DNA of 52,031 nucleotides, taken from positions 1-52,031 of the forward strand of contig NZ_PIUM01000041.1 of NCBI RefSeq assembly GCF_002845745.1, given 5' to 3'. The translations under genes and the position numbers were made by a program. Below are positions 44,844-52,031 of this stretch, one piece after another (position 1 is the first letter of the stretch; each line of letters starts with the position of its first letter). The stretch comes from Telmatospirillum siberiense. Lineage in GTDB: Bacteria > Pseudomonadota > Alphaproteobacteria > Rhodospirillales > Magnetospirillaceae. The notes beneath the pieces were generated by a model. It searched no databases and was not told the DNA's origin. It saw only the letters and a list, made by a program, of their open reading frames with translations.

Positions 44844-46844
44844 TCACAGTTTTCCGAGGGCGGCGTCCGCCACCGCCTCGGCCGTAATACCGAAATGCTG
44901 ATAGACCTGCTCGGCCGGCGCCGAAAGGCCGAAACTCGTAAGACCGACCACAGCGCCCTCGGGCCCGACATAGCGTTCCCAGCCGAAGGTCGAGGCCGCC
45001 TCGACGGCGATTCTGACCGTGCCTTCGCCCAAAACGCTTTTGCGGTATGACGGGTCCTGTTGGTCGAACAGTTCCCAGCAGGGCATGGAAACCACGGCGG
45101 CGCCGACACCCTTGGCCTTCAAAAGATCGCGCGCCTTCAAGGCCAGCTCCACCTCGGAACCGGTGGCGATCAGCGTCACCTTCCGCGTCCCCTCGGCCTC
45201 GGCCAGGACATAGGCGCCCTTCGCCGATTTGTTTTCGGAAGCGTCCAGGCGAACGGTCGGCAAATTCTGGCGGCACAACGACAGCAGACTGGGTCCCGTC
45301 CGGTTGTCCAGGGCCGCCTCGTAGCATTCCATCGTCTCGACCGGATCGCAGGGACGGAAAACCAGCAGATTGGGAATGGCCCTGAGCGAGGCCAAATGCT
45401 CGACCGGCTGATGCGTCGGGCCATCCTCGCCGAGCCCGATGGAATCATGGGTCATCACATAAAGGACCCTGAGCCCCATCAGGGCCGACATGCGAAGAGC
45501 CGGCCGCAGATAGTCGGTGAAGACCAGGAAAGTTGCCCCATAGGGGATCAGGCCGTCATGCAGGGCCAGGCCGTTCATCACCGCCGCCATGCCATGCTCG
45601 CGCACACCGTAGTGGATATAACTGCCCGAGGCGTCGGACGGCGTGATCGGCAGGGTCGCCTTCGTCTTCGTGAGGTTGGAGCCCGTCAGGTCGGCCGAGC
45701 CGCCGGTCAGTTCGGGAATGGCGGCGGTCAACACCTCCAGCGCTTCCTGCGAGGCCTTGCGCGTCGCCCACTTCGGCTTTTCGGCAATGACCTTGGCCTT
45801 GAAAGCCTGGGCCGCCTCACGCCAGCCCGCCGGCAGGCGCCGTTCGGCCAGCCGGTCCCATTCCGCCCGACGGGCGGGATCGAGCTTGGCCAGACGCCCT
45901 TCCCAGCTCTGGCGGGCACTGGCGCCGCGCACGCCGGCATTACGCCAGGATTCGAGCACCGGCCCGGGCACCACGAAGGGCTCGGAGGCCCAACCCAGCT
46001 TGACGCGGGCACCGGCGATCTCCTCGGCCCCCAAGGGTGCGCCGTGGGTCTTCTCGCTGCCCGCCTTGGTGGGGGCGCCATAGCCGATGACGGTACGGCA
46101 GGCGATCAACGACGGCTTGTCGGTCGTCCGCGCATGCTCGATGGCCCGCGCGATCGCCTCGGGATCATGCCCGTCGACCCGCGCCACGTCCCACTGGCTG
46201 GCGGAGAACCGCGCCAGTTGGTCGTCGCTCAAGGCCAGGCTGGTCCGCCCGTCGATGCAGATCTCGTTGTCGTCCCACAAGACGATCAGCTTGGAAAGCT
46301 TGTGATGGCCGGCCAGGGAGATCGCCTCCTGGCTGATGCCTTCCATCAGGCAACCATCGCCCGCGATGACGTAAGTATAGTGATCGACGATGTCGGCGCC
46401 GAAACGGGCCTCCCCGATTTTTTCAGCCAGGGCGAAACCCACCGCATTCGCGATGCCCTGCCCGAGCGGACCGGTGGTGGTCTCGGCGATGGCGACGTGC
46501 CCGTATTCCGGATGGCCGGCGGTCCGCGCCCCCAACTGGCGAAACTGCTTGAGCTGTTCGACGTCCACGTCGTCATAGCCGGTCAGATAGGCGAGCGCAT
46601 AAAGCAGCATCGAACCGTGGCCGGCCGACAGAACGAAACGGTCACGATCACTCCAGCGCGGCGTCTTGGCATCGAATTTCAGGAATCTGCTGAACAACAC
46701 CGTTGCGACATCGGCCATTCCCATCGGCATGCCGGGATGACCCGACTTGGCCTTCTCGACCGCGTCGGCCGCGAGAAACCGAATGGCATTGGCCATGTCC
46801 GCATGGTTCGTGGGACTGGCTACCTTGGCGTGCGGCACCGTCAT
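44844..46844 (-). CDS. tkt: Transketolase
   Basis: A thiamine-diphosphate enzyme moving two-carbon units between sugar phosphates. The N-domain has [10 protein letters not shown] and the ThDP motif GDGCLMEG...; the pyrimidine domain has [15 protein letters not shown] and [21 protein letters not shown]. The 666-aa length is complete. It is the first gene of tkt-fba-rpe. This set can serve the Calvin cycle (cbbT-cbbA-cbbE) or the pentose phosphate pathway; no Rubisco or phosphoribulokinase is in the window to decide. Confidence 0.95.
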   Translation of the reverse strand: MTVPHAKVASPTNHADMANAIRFLAADAVEKAKSGHPGMPMGMADVATVLFSRFLKFDAKTPRWSDRDRFVLSAGHGSMLLYALAYLTGYDDVDVEQLKQFRQLGARTAGHPEYGHVAIAETTTGPLGQGIANAVGFALAEKIGEARFGADIVDHYTYVIAGDGCLMEGISQEAISLAGHHKLSKLIVLWDDNEICIDGRTSLALSDDQLARFSASQWDVARVDGHDPEAIARAIEHARTTDKPSLIACRTVIGYGAPTKAGSEKTHGAPLGAEEIAGARVKLGWASEPFVVPGPVLESWRNAGVRGASARQSWEGRLAKLDPARRAEWDRLAERRLPAGWREAAQAFKAKVIAEKPKWATRKASQEALEVLTAAIPELTGGSADLTGSNLTKTKATLPITPSDASGSYIHYGVREHGMAAVMNGLALHDGLIPYGATFLVFTDYLRPALRMSALMGLRVLYVMTHDSIGLGEDGPTHQPVEHLASLRAIPNLLVFRPCDPVETMECYEAALDNRTGPSLLSLCRQNLPTVRLDASENKSAKGAYVLAEAEGTRKVTLIATGSEVELALKARDLLKAKGVGAAVVSMPCWELFDQQDPSYRKSVLGEGTVRIAVEAASTFGWERYVGPEGAVVGLTSFGLSAPAEQVYQHFGITAEAVADAALGKL

Positions 46845-47203
46845 CGAAAAGAGTCCTTTCGTTTAAGTCTACTCAGGTCGGCCTTTTCAGCGGGCGGGAG
46901 GAGGGCCGTTCGAACGGGTCCCGCCGAAGGTCGCGTTTGCAAGAAGCGCTTCTTGGTCCAATTCGGTGGAGATTTCAACCCCATCCGACGGCTTGCATGC
47001 CACGTCTGAAAAAAAAAAGAAACATCTCCAATGGTGGAATCGCCGCAATCGTGAAAGGCGTCACCTGTTTGTCACACCAAACCGACCGATGCTCCTCATC
47101 GAGACCTTCGGAGCGCCCCCCCTTCATTCGGAAAAACTTCCGCAATTCCGAAGACTTATCCCTATTTTCCAGATCCCTCCAGAAACTGGTCAGACCGATG
47201 TGG
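46845..47203. other. intergenic region upstream of tkt
   Basis: About 360 bp between tkt (which should start here) and the end of the GGDEF-EAL gene, both read on the minus strand. It has a run of ten A residues near 47010. I see no repeat, RNA gene or clear regulatory palindrome, and no clear terminator for tkt's upstream neighbour. Confidence 0.5.
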
Positions 47204-49594
47204 TCAGGCCTCCGGACCAGGTCGCAGCGACGCGAGAAGCCGATCGATTTCGGCGGCGGGAACCGGAGGGCTCAGCAGGTAGCCCTGCATCTCGTCGCAG
47301 CGGAGTTTGCGCAACAAGATGCGTTGCTCCTCGGTCTCGACCCCCTCGGCGACCACCTTCCGGCGGAGAGAATGGCCCATGCTGATGATGGTGCGGATGA
47401 TCTCCTGATCGTCGGGATCGGTGGCGATATCGTTGATGAAGCTTCGGTCGATCTTGATGGTGTGCACCGGAAACTTTTTCAAATAACTGAGCGAGGAATA
47501 GCCGGTACCGAAATCGTCCATGGCCAGATGAATCCCCATCTCGCTCAAGGTCCTCAGCACGTCGATGGCGTTTTCCGTATCGCGCATGATCATGCTCTCG
47601 GTGATTTCAAGTTCGATCCCCGACGCCTCGATACCGGCCCGGCGCAACGCCTCCTCGACGCTTCTGGCCAGATTGGGCTGGCGCAATTGGCGCACCGAAA
47701 GATTGACCGCGACACGCATATGCGGATGTCCGGCGTCACGCCATATCCGATACTGCTGACAAGCCATCTCAAGGACCCATTCGCCCACCGTGCCGATCAG
47801 GCCCGTCTCTTCCATCACGGGGATGAATTTCACCGGCGAGACCGCCCCCAGTTCCATGTTCCGCCAGCGGAGGAGCGCCTCGACACCGGTCAGCCGGCCG
47901 GTCGCCAGATCGCATTTCGGCTGGTAATAGACGGTGAACTCTTCCCGCTCCAATGCCTTCGACAGACCATTCTTGATGATCATGCGCTCGCTGACTTCGG
48001 CATTGATGTCGGCGGTGAAGAATTGATAGTTGGCCTTGCCCTGTTCCTTGGCCCGATACATCGCGGCATCGGCATTTTTCAGCAAGGTATTGGCATCGAC
48101 CGCGTCGTCGGGGAACATGGTGATGCCGATGGAAGCCGAGATGAAGGCTTCGCGGTTTTCAAGATGGAACGGCTGTTCGAGCGCCTCGATCATGCGCTGG
48201 GCGATGACCGGCGCATAACGGATTTCCCCCAGGTTCGGCATGATGATGGTGAATTCGTCGCCGCCCAACCGTGCCACCGTATCGCCATGGCGGACGCAGA
48301 ACAGCAGACGTTTGGCCGCCTCCTTCAAAAGTTCGTCGCCGACCTCGTGGCCCAGGGTGTCGTTGATCAGCTTGAAGCCGTCGAGATCGATATACATGAG
48401 CCCGACCCTCTGGCCGGCGCGCTCGGCCAGATGCAGCGCCTGGCACAACCGGTCCATGAACAGGGAGCGGTTCGGCAACCCGGTCAGGCTGTCGTAATTG
48501 GCCTGATAACGGATGCGCTCCTCGTCGTGCTTTCTTTGCGTGACGTCGGCGAAAAGAGCCACATATTGACGAATGTCGCCATCGCCGTCGGCGACGCCTA
48601 CGATCGACAGACGCTTGGCGAATTCCTCACCACTCTTGCGGCGGCTCCATTGCTCCTGGTCCCATCGTCCGGTCCTCCCGATGGTCGCCAGCACCGAGGT
48701 CAGCATGTCCGGGTCGGTGGCCAGGTCGAAAAAGACCGGCAACGTCCCCACCACTTCCTCGGCGGAGAATCCGGTAATGGCGCTGAAGGCCGGATTGACC
48801 GCGACGATGCGAAAGTCGGAATCGAGGATGACGATCGCCTCCACCGTCGCCGCGAAAACGGTTTCGGCCAATCGCAGTTTTTCGTCCATCAACCGATTCT
48901 CATAGCGGCTGCGCATCTCGATCAGGAAATGATGGGGACCGTCTCCGAAAGGCATCACCGACATGGCCACGTCCCGGTCCTGCCCGTCCAGCCGGAAGAC
49001 CTTCGTCGTCACGGAATATCCGGCCGCCGACGTTCCCTCGGCCAGGGACAGAATGGATGCGATGGTCTCCTTCGGCAGGAAGGCGCTCAACGGCCGACCG
49101 ACCACGTCGGCCATGTTCGCCGCACCAAGAAGTTGCACACCTTGGGGGGTGACCGCGTCAATCCGTCCATCCGCGCTTTTCATCAGGCAAACCGCCATGA
49201 GGTCGACCGACGCCGTCACCTCGCCTTCCGGGGCGAAAGGCCTGTCGGGCGGAAGGATGCGGGCGCGAAGCAGCAAGGCGTCGCCCGATTCGTCGGCGAT
49301 CCTCTGTATCGCGGCCATCACGTGAATTCCGCGCCCCCCTTCGCCAAGCAGGACAAGGGGCTGACACAGCCCGTCGGTGACCGCGGTTCCTGCGTCAAGC
49401 AGCGATCTATGGTCCGCGTGAAGAAAATCTGCGAGAGAACGACCGATTAAAATGGAAGAATCCGTCACGCCAAGCAGCCGGGCCCCCATCGGACTGATAT
49501 AATCAATTCGACCATGGCGGGAAACACAGATGAAATCAGGCATCTGTCCAGGTGAACACTGGACCCACTGCACCGCTGAAGCTGAGGCAGGCAC
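47204..49594 (-). CDS. soluble PAS-PAS-GGDEF-EAL cyclic-di-GMP protein
   Basis: A 796-aa protein without membrane helices. Two or three PAS-type sensor domains occupy about residues 15-370 (ISPMGARLLGVTD, VNPAFSAITGFSAEEVVG). GGDEF follows (RLGGDEFTIIM) and then EAL (GVEALLRW, NLSVRQ, ELEITESM, DDFGTGYSSLSYLKKFP, AEGVETEEQ). All catalytic residues that I can check are present, so either synthesis or breakdown of c-di-GMP is possible. The ATG at 49594 is used; MPDFICVSRHG 17 codons on is an alternative. A perfect CRP/FNR-type palindrome lies about 105 bp upstream. Confidence 0.9.
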   Translation of the reverse strand: MPASASAVQWVQCSPGQMPDFICVSRHGRIDYISPMGARLLGVTDSSILIGRSLADFLHADHRSLLDAGTAVTDGLCQPLVLLGEGGRGIHVMAAIQRIADESGDALLLRARILPPDRPFAPEGEVTASVDLMAVCLMKSADGRIDAVTPQGVQLLGAANMADVVGRPLSAFLPKETIASILSLAEGTSAAGYSVTTKVFRLDGQDRDVAMSVMPFGDGPHHFLIEMRSRYENRLMDEKLRLAETVFAATVEAIVILDSDFRIVAVNPAFSAITGFSAEEVVGTLPVFFDLATDPDMLTSVLATIGRTGRWDQEQWSRRKSGEEFAKRLSIVGVADGDGDIRQYVALFADVTQRKHDEERIRYQANYDSLTGLPNRSLFMDRLCQALHLAERAGQRVGLMYIDLDGFKLINDTLGHEVGDELLKEAAKRLLFCVRHGDTVARLGGDEFTIIMPNLGEIRYAPVIAQRMIEALEQPFHLENREAFISASIGITMFPDDAVDANTLLKNADAAMYRAKEQGKANYQFFTADINAEVSERMIIKNGLSKALEREEFTVYYQPKCDLATGRLTGVEALLRWRNMELGAVSPVKFIPVMEETGLIGTVGEWVLEMACQQYRIWRDAGHPHMRVAVNLSVRQLRQPNLARSVEEALRRAGIEASGIELEITESMIMRDTENAIDVLRTLSEMGIHLAMDDFGTGYSSLSYLKKFPVHTIKIDRSFINDIATDPDDQEIIRTIISMGHSLRRKVVAEGVETEEQRILLRKLRCDEMQGYLLSPPVPAAEIDRLLASLRPGPEA

Positions 49595-49697
49595 CTGAGA
49601 CCGTGTCCTTCTCTATGACTAGGCGCCGGCAGGACTGCGCGCCTCTTTGATCGACGAAATCAACACTACCGAAAAACGCAAATCGAGGGAAGCGAAG

Positions 49698-49713
49698 TGT
49701 GACATTTATCACA
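49698..49713. promoter_or_regulatory. CRP/FNR-family palindrome
   Basis: TGTGACATTTATCACA is a perfect TGTGA-N6-TCACA site, the consensus for CRP and close to that of related regulators. It is placed to act on the GGDEF-EAL gene read leftwards. Confidence 0.65.
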
Positions 49714-49895
49714 TTTTTTGCGGATTTCGGATTCGTCAGCCAAACCGATATGTTCCGAGAGACGACACAAGGTGGGAGCAACCGACCACAGAGATCGACT
49801 GTAACGATATTTACAACTTCCAGGAGAGTCTACTAGTAAACGAGATGATGGATGGGTTCAAGGGATGTCGAGGCAGCGGTTCTCACGATAGCATT

Positions 49896-50033
49896 CCCCC
49901 CCCCCCCCTTTCCCCTCGAGGGAGAGGGGGGAGGGGACTCAACAGACTCTACGCCTGTATCGAATGGCATCATTTATCCCGCCTAACGGCGGGAAGCCCC
50001 CCTCACCTAACCTCTCCCACAAGGGGAGAGGGA
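49896..50033. repeat. poly-C tract and dispersed hairpin repeat
   Basis: A run of 13 C residues (49896-49908) is followed by CCCCTCGAGGGAGAGGGGGG and, about 100 bp on, CCTCTCCCACAAGGGGAGAG. This is a common type of GC-rich dispersed repeat. The rest of the 530-bp gap (49595-50125) holds the CRP-type site and nothing else recognised. Confidence 0.7.
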
Positions 50034-50125
50034 TTCGAGAACCGCTGGGGGGCCCGCACCGGTACAATCCGACGACAGCTTGATCTTGCGGACCCCTGAA
50101 GCGATTGCCCGGAGGAATGCAATGG

Positions 50126-50983
50126 TCAGTAACGGCCCGCACCGACCCGTTTGGCGGCGGCGATATCGCCTTCCCAAACGCCGTCGCCAGCGGATCCCCC
50201 GGCAATGCTCGCCGTCTGAACGGGCATCGGGGCCGCCTTGACCTCATTGACCGCCACCATCGTGACCTTGGCCTCGGCCGGCAACGACGCGGCAGCCTCA
50301 ACGGCTTTCGCTTCGACGGCGGGGCCGGTGACGGCCGGCGCGGGGGCGCAGTCCTCGGCAAGAGCAGCGGCGATCTGCCGGTCGGCAGTGGCCAGGACCG
50401 CATCCCCGGAAGGCGACGACCGGCGGCGGACCACGGCGGAAACAACCGCTTCCGAGGAAGCGCTCGCCACCGCCTGCTGAACGAAGCCGCGCGGTGAATC
50501 GGGATAAATGAAGCCGTAGGTGGGATAGGTCCGGGTTCCCAAATCCCTGGTCGAAGCATTCCAAACGCGCACTTCGGTCCAATCGTTCCCGGGCGAGACA
50601 TCCGTCACCGCCACCATCTTGGAAACCTGCCCACGCCCACGACCGCGATGCGGCGCCCAATTGGCGTGATCGACCATCACCTCGCGCGAATTCACCACGC
50701 GGGCAACCACCGCGACATGGCCGTAGCGCATGGCTGCGAATTTTTTGAAGACGACGACGGCCCCGACCTTCGGAGCATGGCCCCGATCATATTGGCCGGC
50801 GGCGGCGCTCCACCAGGTCCAGGCATCCCCCCGGATGCTGATGCCCGAAATTTCCCGGGCGAAAGGTACGCACTGAAGCGCCTCTGCGGGAGTAGACGCG
50901 ACCAATACAGTACCGATCATGAGAGCCATGACACCCCGATGCCATAGTTTCAAGATATTTCCCCTCAAGGCTTCGCCTATCAT
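50126..50983 (-). CDS. secreted CHAP-domain protein (putative peptidoglycan amidase)
   Basis: A 285-aa protein with an N-terminal signal or anchor helix (GVMALMIGTVLVASTPAEA) and a CHAP domain. The likely catalytic cysteine is in LQCVPFAREISG, the histidine in RYGHVAVVARV, and an acidic or polar partner in MVDHANWAP. The WTWWSAAAGQYDRG and KVGAVVVFKK segments fit the family. CHAP enzymes cut peptidoglycan cross-bridges or stem peptides. The last 110 residues are low-complexity, rich in Ala and Val, without a known domain. Confidence 0.85.
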   Translation of the reverse strand: MIGEALRGNILKLWHRGVMALMIGTVLVASTPAEALQCVPFAREISGISIRGDAWTWWSAAAGQYDRGHAPKVGAVVVFKKFAAMRYGHVAVVARVVNSREVMVDHANWAPHRGRGRGQVSKMVAVTDVSPGNDWTEVRVWNASTRDLGTRTYPTYGFIYPDSPRGFVQQAVASASSEAVVSAVVRRRSSPSGDAVLATADRQIAAALAEDCAPAPAVTGPAVEAKAVEAAASLPAEAKVTMVAVNEVKAAPMPVQTASIAGGSAGDGVWEGDIAAAKRVGAGRY

Positions 50984-51162
50984 TAATTCTGATTGTGCTT
51001 ATCTGAAATGCCGAACGCAACCCTTAATGAAAAAATTTGGACAATTTTTTCGGTATTTTTGAATTTTAATCGAGTCGAAAGCTGATCGGCGAAGGGTAAA
51101 AGATGACGAACCAAAGCAATCAGCGACGTGACTCGATGCCATGACAGGACTATAACCACGAG

Positions 51163-52031
51163 ATGAATCGACTTTCCCGACTGCTGTTGTCAGCCGCCGT
51201 GACACTTCTGATGTCACCTGTGTCTTTGCTGGCACAATTCGACGATGGTGTTGCAGCACTGCAACAAGGCGATTATGCGAAGGCCTTGGAAGCCTGGCAG
51301 AAGGACGCCGAAGCCGGTGATCCACGCAGCCAATATTCGATGGGCTATCTTTACCAATTCGGCCTGGGTGTCCCGCACGACCTCCCCAAGGCCAAGGAAT
51401 GGTATGAAAAGGCTGCGGCCCAGAATAACGCCGATGCGCTTTATGCTTTGGGACTTCTGTACGAAGCCGGCAAGGTGGTCCCCCGCGATCTCGCCCAGGC
51501 GATGAGCTACTATCGCAAGGCGGCCGACAGCGGCACGCAGGCCGACGCGGAATATGCCGTCGGACGGATGATCCTGCGCGGCCGCGGCGTAGCGCGCGAC
51601 CCCAAGGAAGGGGTGAAATGGCTCAGGAAGGCCGCGCTGCACCGGCAGCCGGCCGCTCAATATATGCTGGGCGCCGCCTATGAGGCGGGCTGGGGCGTCA
51701 CCCCCGATCCGGTGGAGGCTCTTTACTGGTACAGCCGCTCCCTGGACGGCGACGTGGTGGAGTTGCAGGAGCAGGACATGGCCTTCCAGCCGAAGATCGC
51801 CATCGAATCCCTGCGCCGGCGTCTTTATCCCGAGGAGATCCGCCAAGTCGAGGCACGCCTCAAGAAAGACCGGAGCGCCGAAAAGAAAGCCATCCAGAAG
51901 GCAGTCAAGGCGGCCCCCCAGCCCAAGGAAAAACCCGCGCCGGCGCAGGGATTCGATGGCGATCTTCGGCTGGAAGGCCATGTCCTGCTCCTGCAACTCC
52001 ACCACGTCGCCGTCCAGGGAGCGGCTGTACC
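51163..52031 (+). CDS. secreted Sel1-repeat protein (3' end not trustworthy)
   Basis: A Sec signal (MNRLSRLLLSAAVTLLMSPV, ending LLA) is followed by at least four Sel1-like repeats of about 36 residues (for example DPRSQYSMGYLYQFGLGVPH, NADALYALGLLYEAGK, PAAQYMLGAAYEAGWGV), then a charged linker (KKDRSAEKKAIQKAVK, rich in Lys, Ala and Pro). Sel1 solenoids mediate protein contacts in the periplasm. The frame stays open to the window edge, but from 51938 on the sequence is an inverted copy of the gene itself, so the last 30 or so codons are probably not real. Confidence 0.85.
   Translation, partial: MNRLSRLLLSAAVTLLMSPVSLLAQFDDGVAALQQGDYAKALEAWQKDAEAGDPRSQYSMGYLYQFGLGVPHDLPKAKEWYEKAAAQNNADALYALGLLYEAGKVVPRDLAQAMSYYRKAADSGTQADAEYAVGRMILRGRGVARDPKEGVKWLRKAALHRQPAAQYMLGAAYEAGWGVTPDPVEALYWYSRSLDGDVVELQEQDMAFQPKIAIESLRRRLYPEEIRQVEARLKKDRSAEKKAIQKAVKAAPQPKEKPAPAQGFDGDLRLEGHVLLLQLHHVAVQGAAV
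51728..52031. repeat. 94-bp perfect inverted repeat at the window end
   Basis: Bases 51938-52031 are the exact reverse complement of 51728-51821, with a 116-bp spacer. The left arm is ordinary Sel1 coding sequence. The right arm runs exactly to the last base, as expected for a fold-back (chimeric) contig end. Confidence 0.93.

Noticed and set aside
46703-49450. A 915-codon open frame on the plus strand
   Set aside because: It runs antisense to the GGDEF-EAL gene, whose catalytic motifs are intact, and across the intergenic gap.

Overview
The window looks like chromosomal DNA from a free-living, diazotrophic alphaproteobacterium, most likely a Rhodospirillales relative of Magnetospirillum, Phaeospirillum or Rhodospirillum. 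The reasons are the high GC content, the complete molybdenum nitrogenase cluster with DraT/DraG control, the alphaproteobacterial pst-pho layout and the transketolase-aldolase-epimerase set. This placement is inferred from gene content and protein flavour; no database search was run.

Region 1 (about 1-27.3 kb) is a nif superregion with at least four units, each behind a -24/-12 (sigma-54) promoter with upstream TGT-N10-ACA NifA sites. They are: (a) iscA-like, nifU, nifS, nifV, nifW and draT; (b) nifE, nifN, nifX, DUF269, DUF683, fdxB and nifQ; (c) nifH, nifD and nifK; (d) nifB, fdxN, LRV-FeS, nifZ, nifT and a SIR2-like gene. Two units also have exact IHF-type sites between promoter and activator sites. 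draG is divergent from nifH and followed by an AbrB/PemK-type toxin-antitoxin pair and an ArsC-like nitrogenase-associated gene. Its partner draT lies about 20 kb away. Between nifE and nifK sit two guests: an ArgD-type aminotransferase with a possible arginine-rich leader and attenuator, and a three-gene periplasmic-type fumarate reductase (mfrABE-like: Tat flavoprotein, Fe-S subunit, CCG-domain subunit).

Region 2 (27.5-36.4 kb) holds mixed genes: a secreted protein, hemG-type protoporphyrinogen dehydrogenase, a membrane GGDEF-EAL protein, an alpha/beta hydrolase, a class I cytochrome c, a conserved unknown, a TAXI-type binding protein, apt and a small orphan.

Region 3 (36.5-42.8 kb) is the phosphate regulon pstS-pstC-pstA-pstB-phoU-phoB behind a tandem Pho box, with a stem-loop after pstS. 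Region 4 (42.9-46.8 kb) is tkt-fba-rpe (pentose phosphate or Calvin cycle). Region 5 (47.2-52.0 kb) has a second GGDEF-EAL protein, a secreted CHAP-domain protein and an unfinished Sel1-repeat gene. The last 94 bases are a perfect inverted copy of sequence 210-304 bp upstream and look like a fold-back assembly artefact.

Several dispersed non-coding repeats occur. The most striking is present at about 10.6-11.1 kb and 33.2-33.5 kb: its 97-bp core is inverted relative to its flanks between the two copies, as expected if the core flips between its inverted arms.
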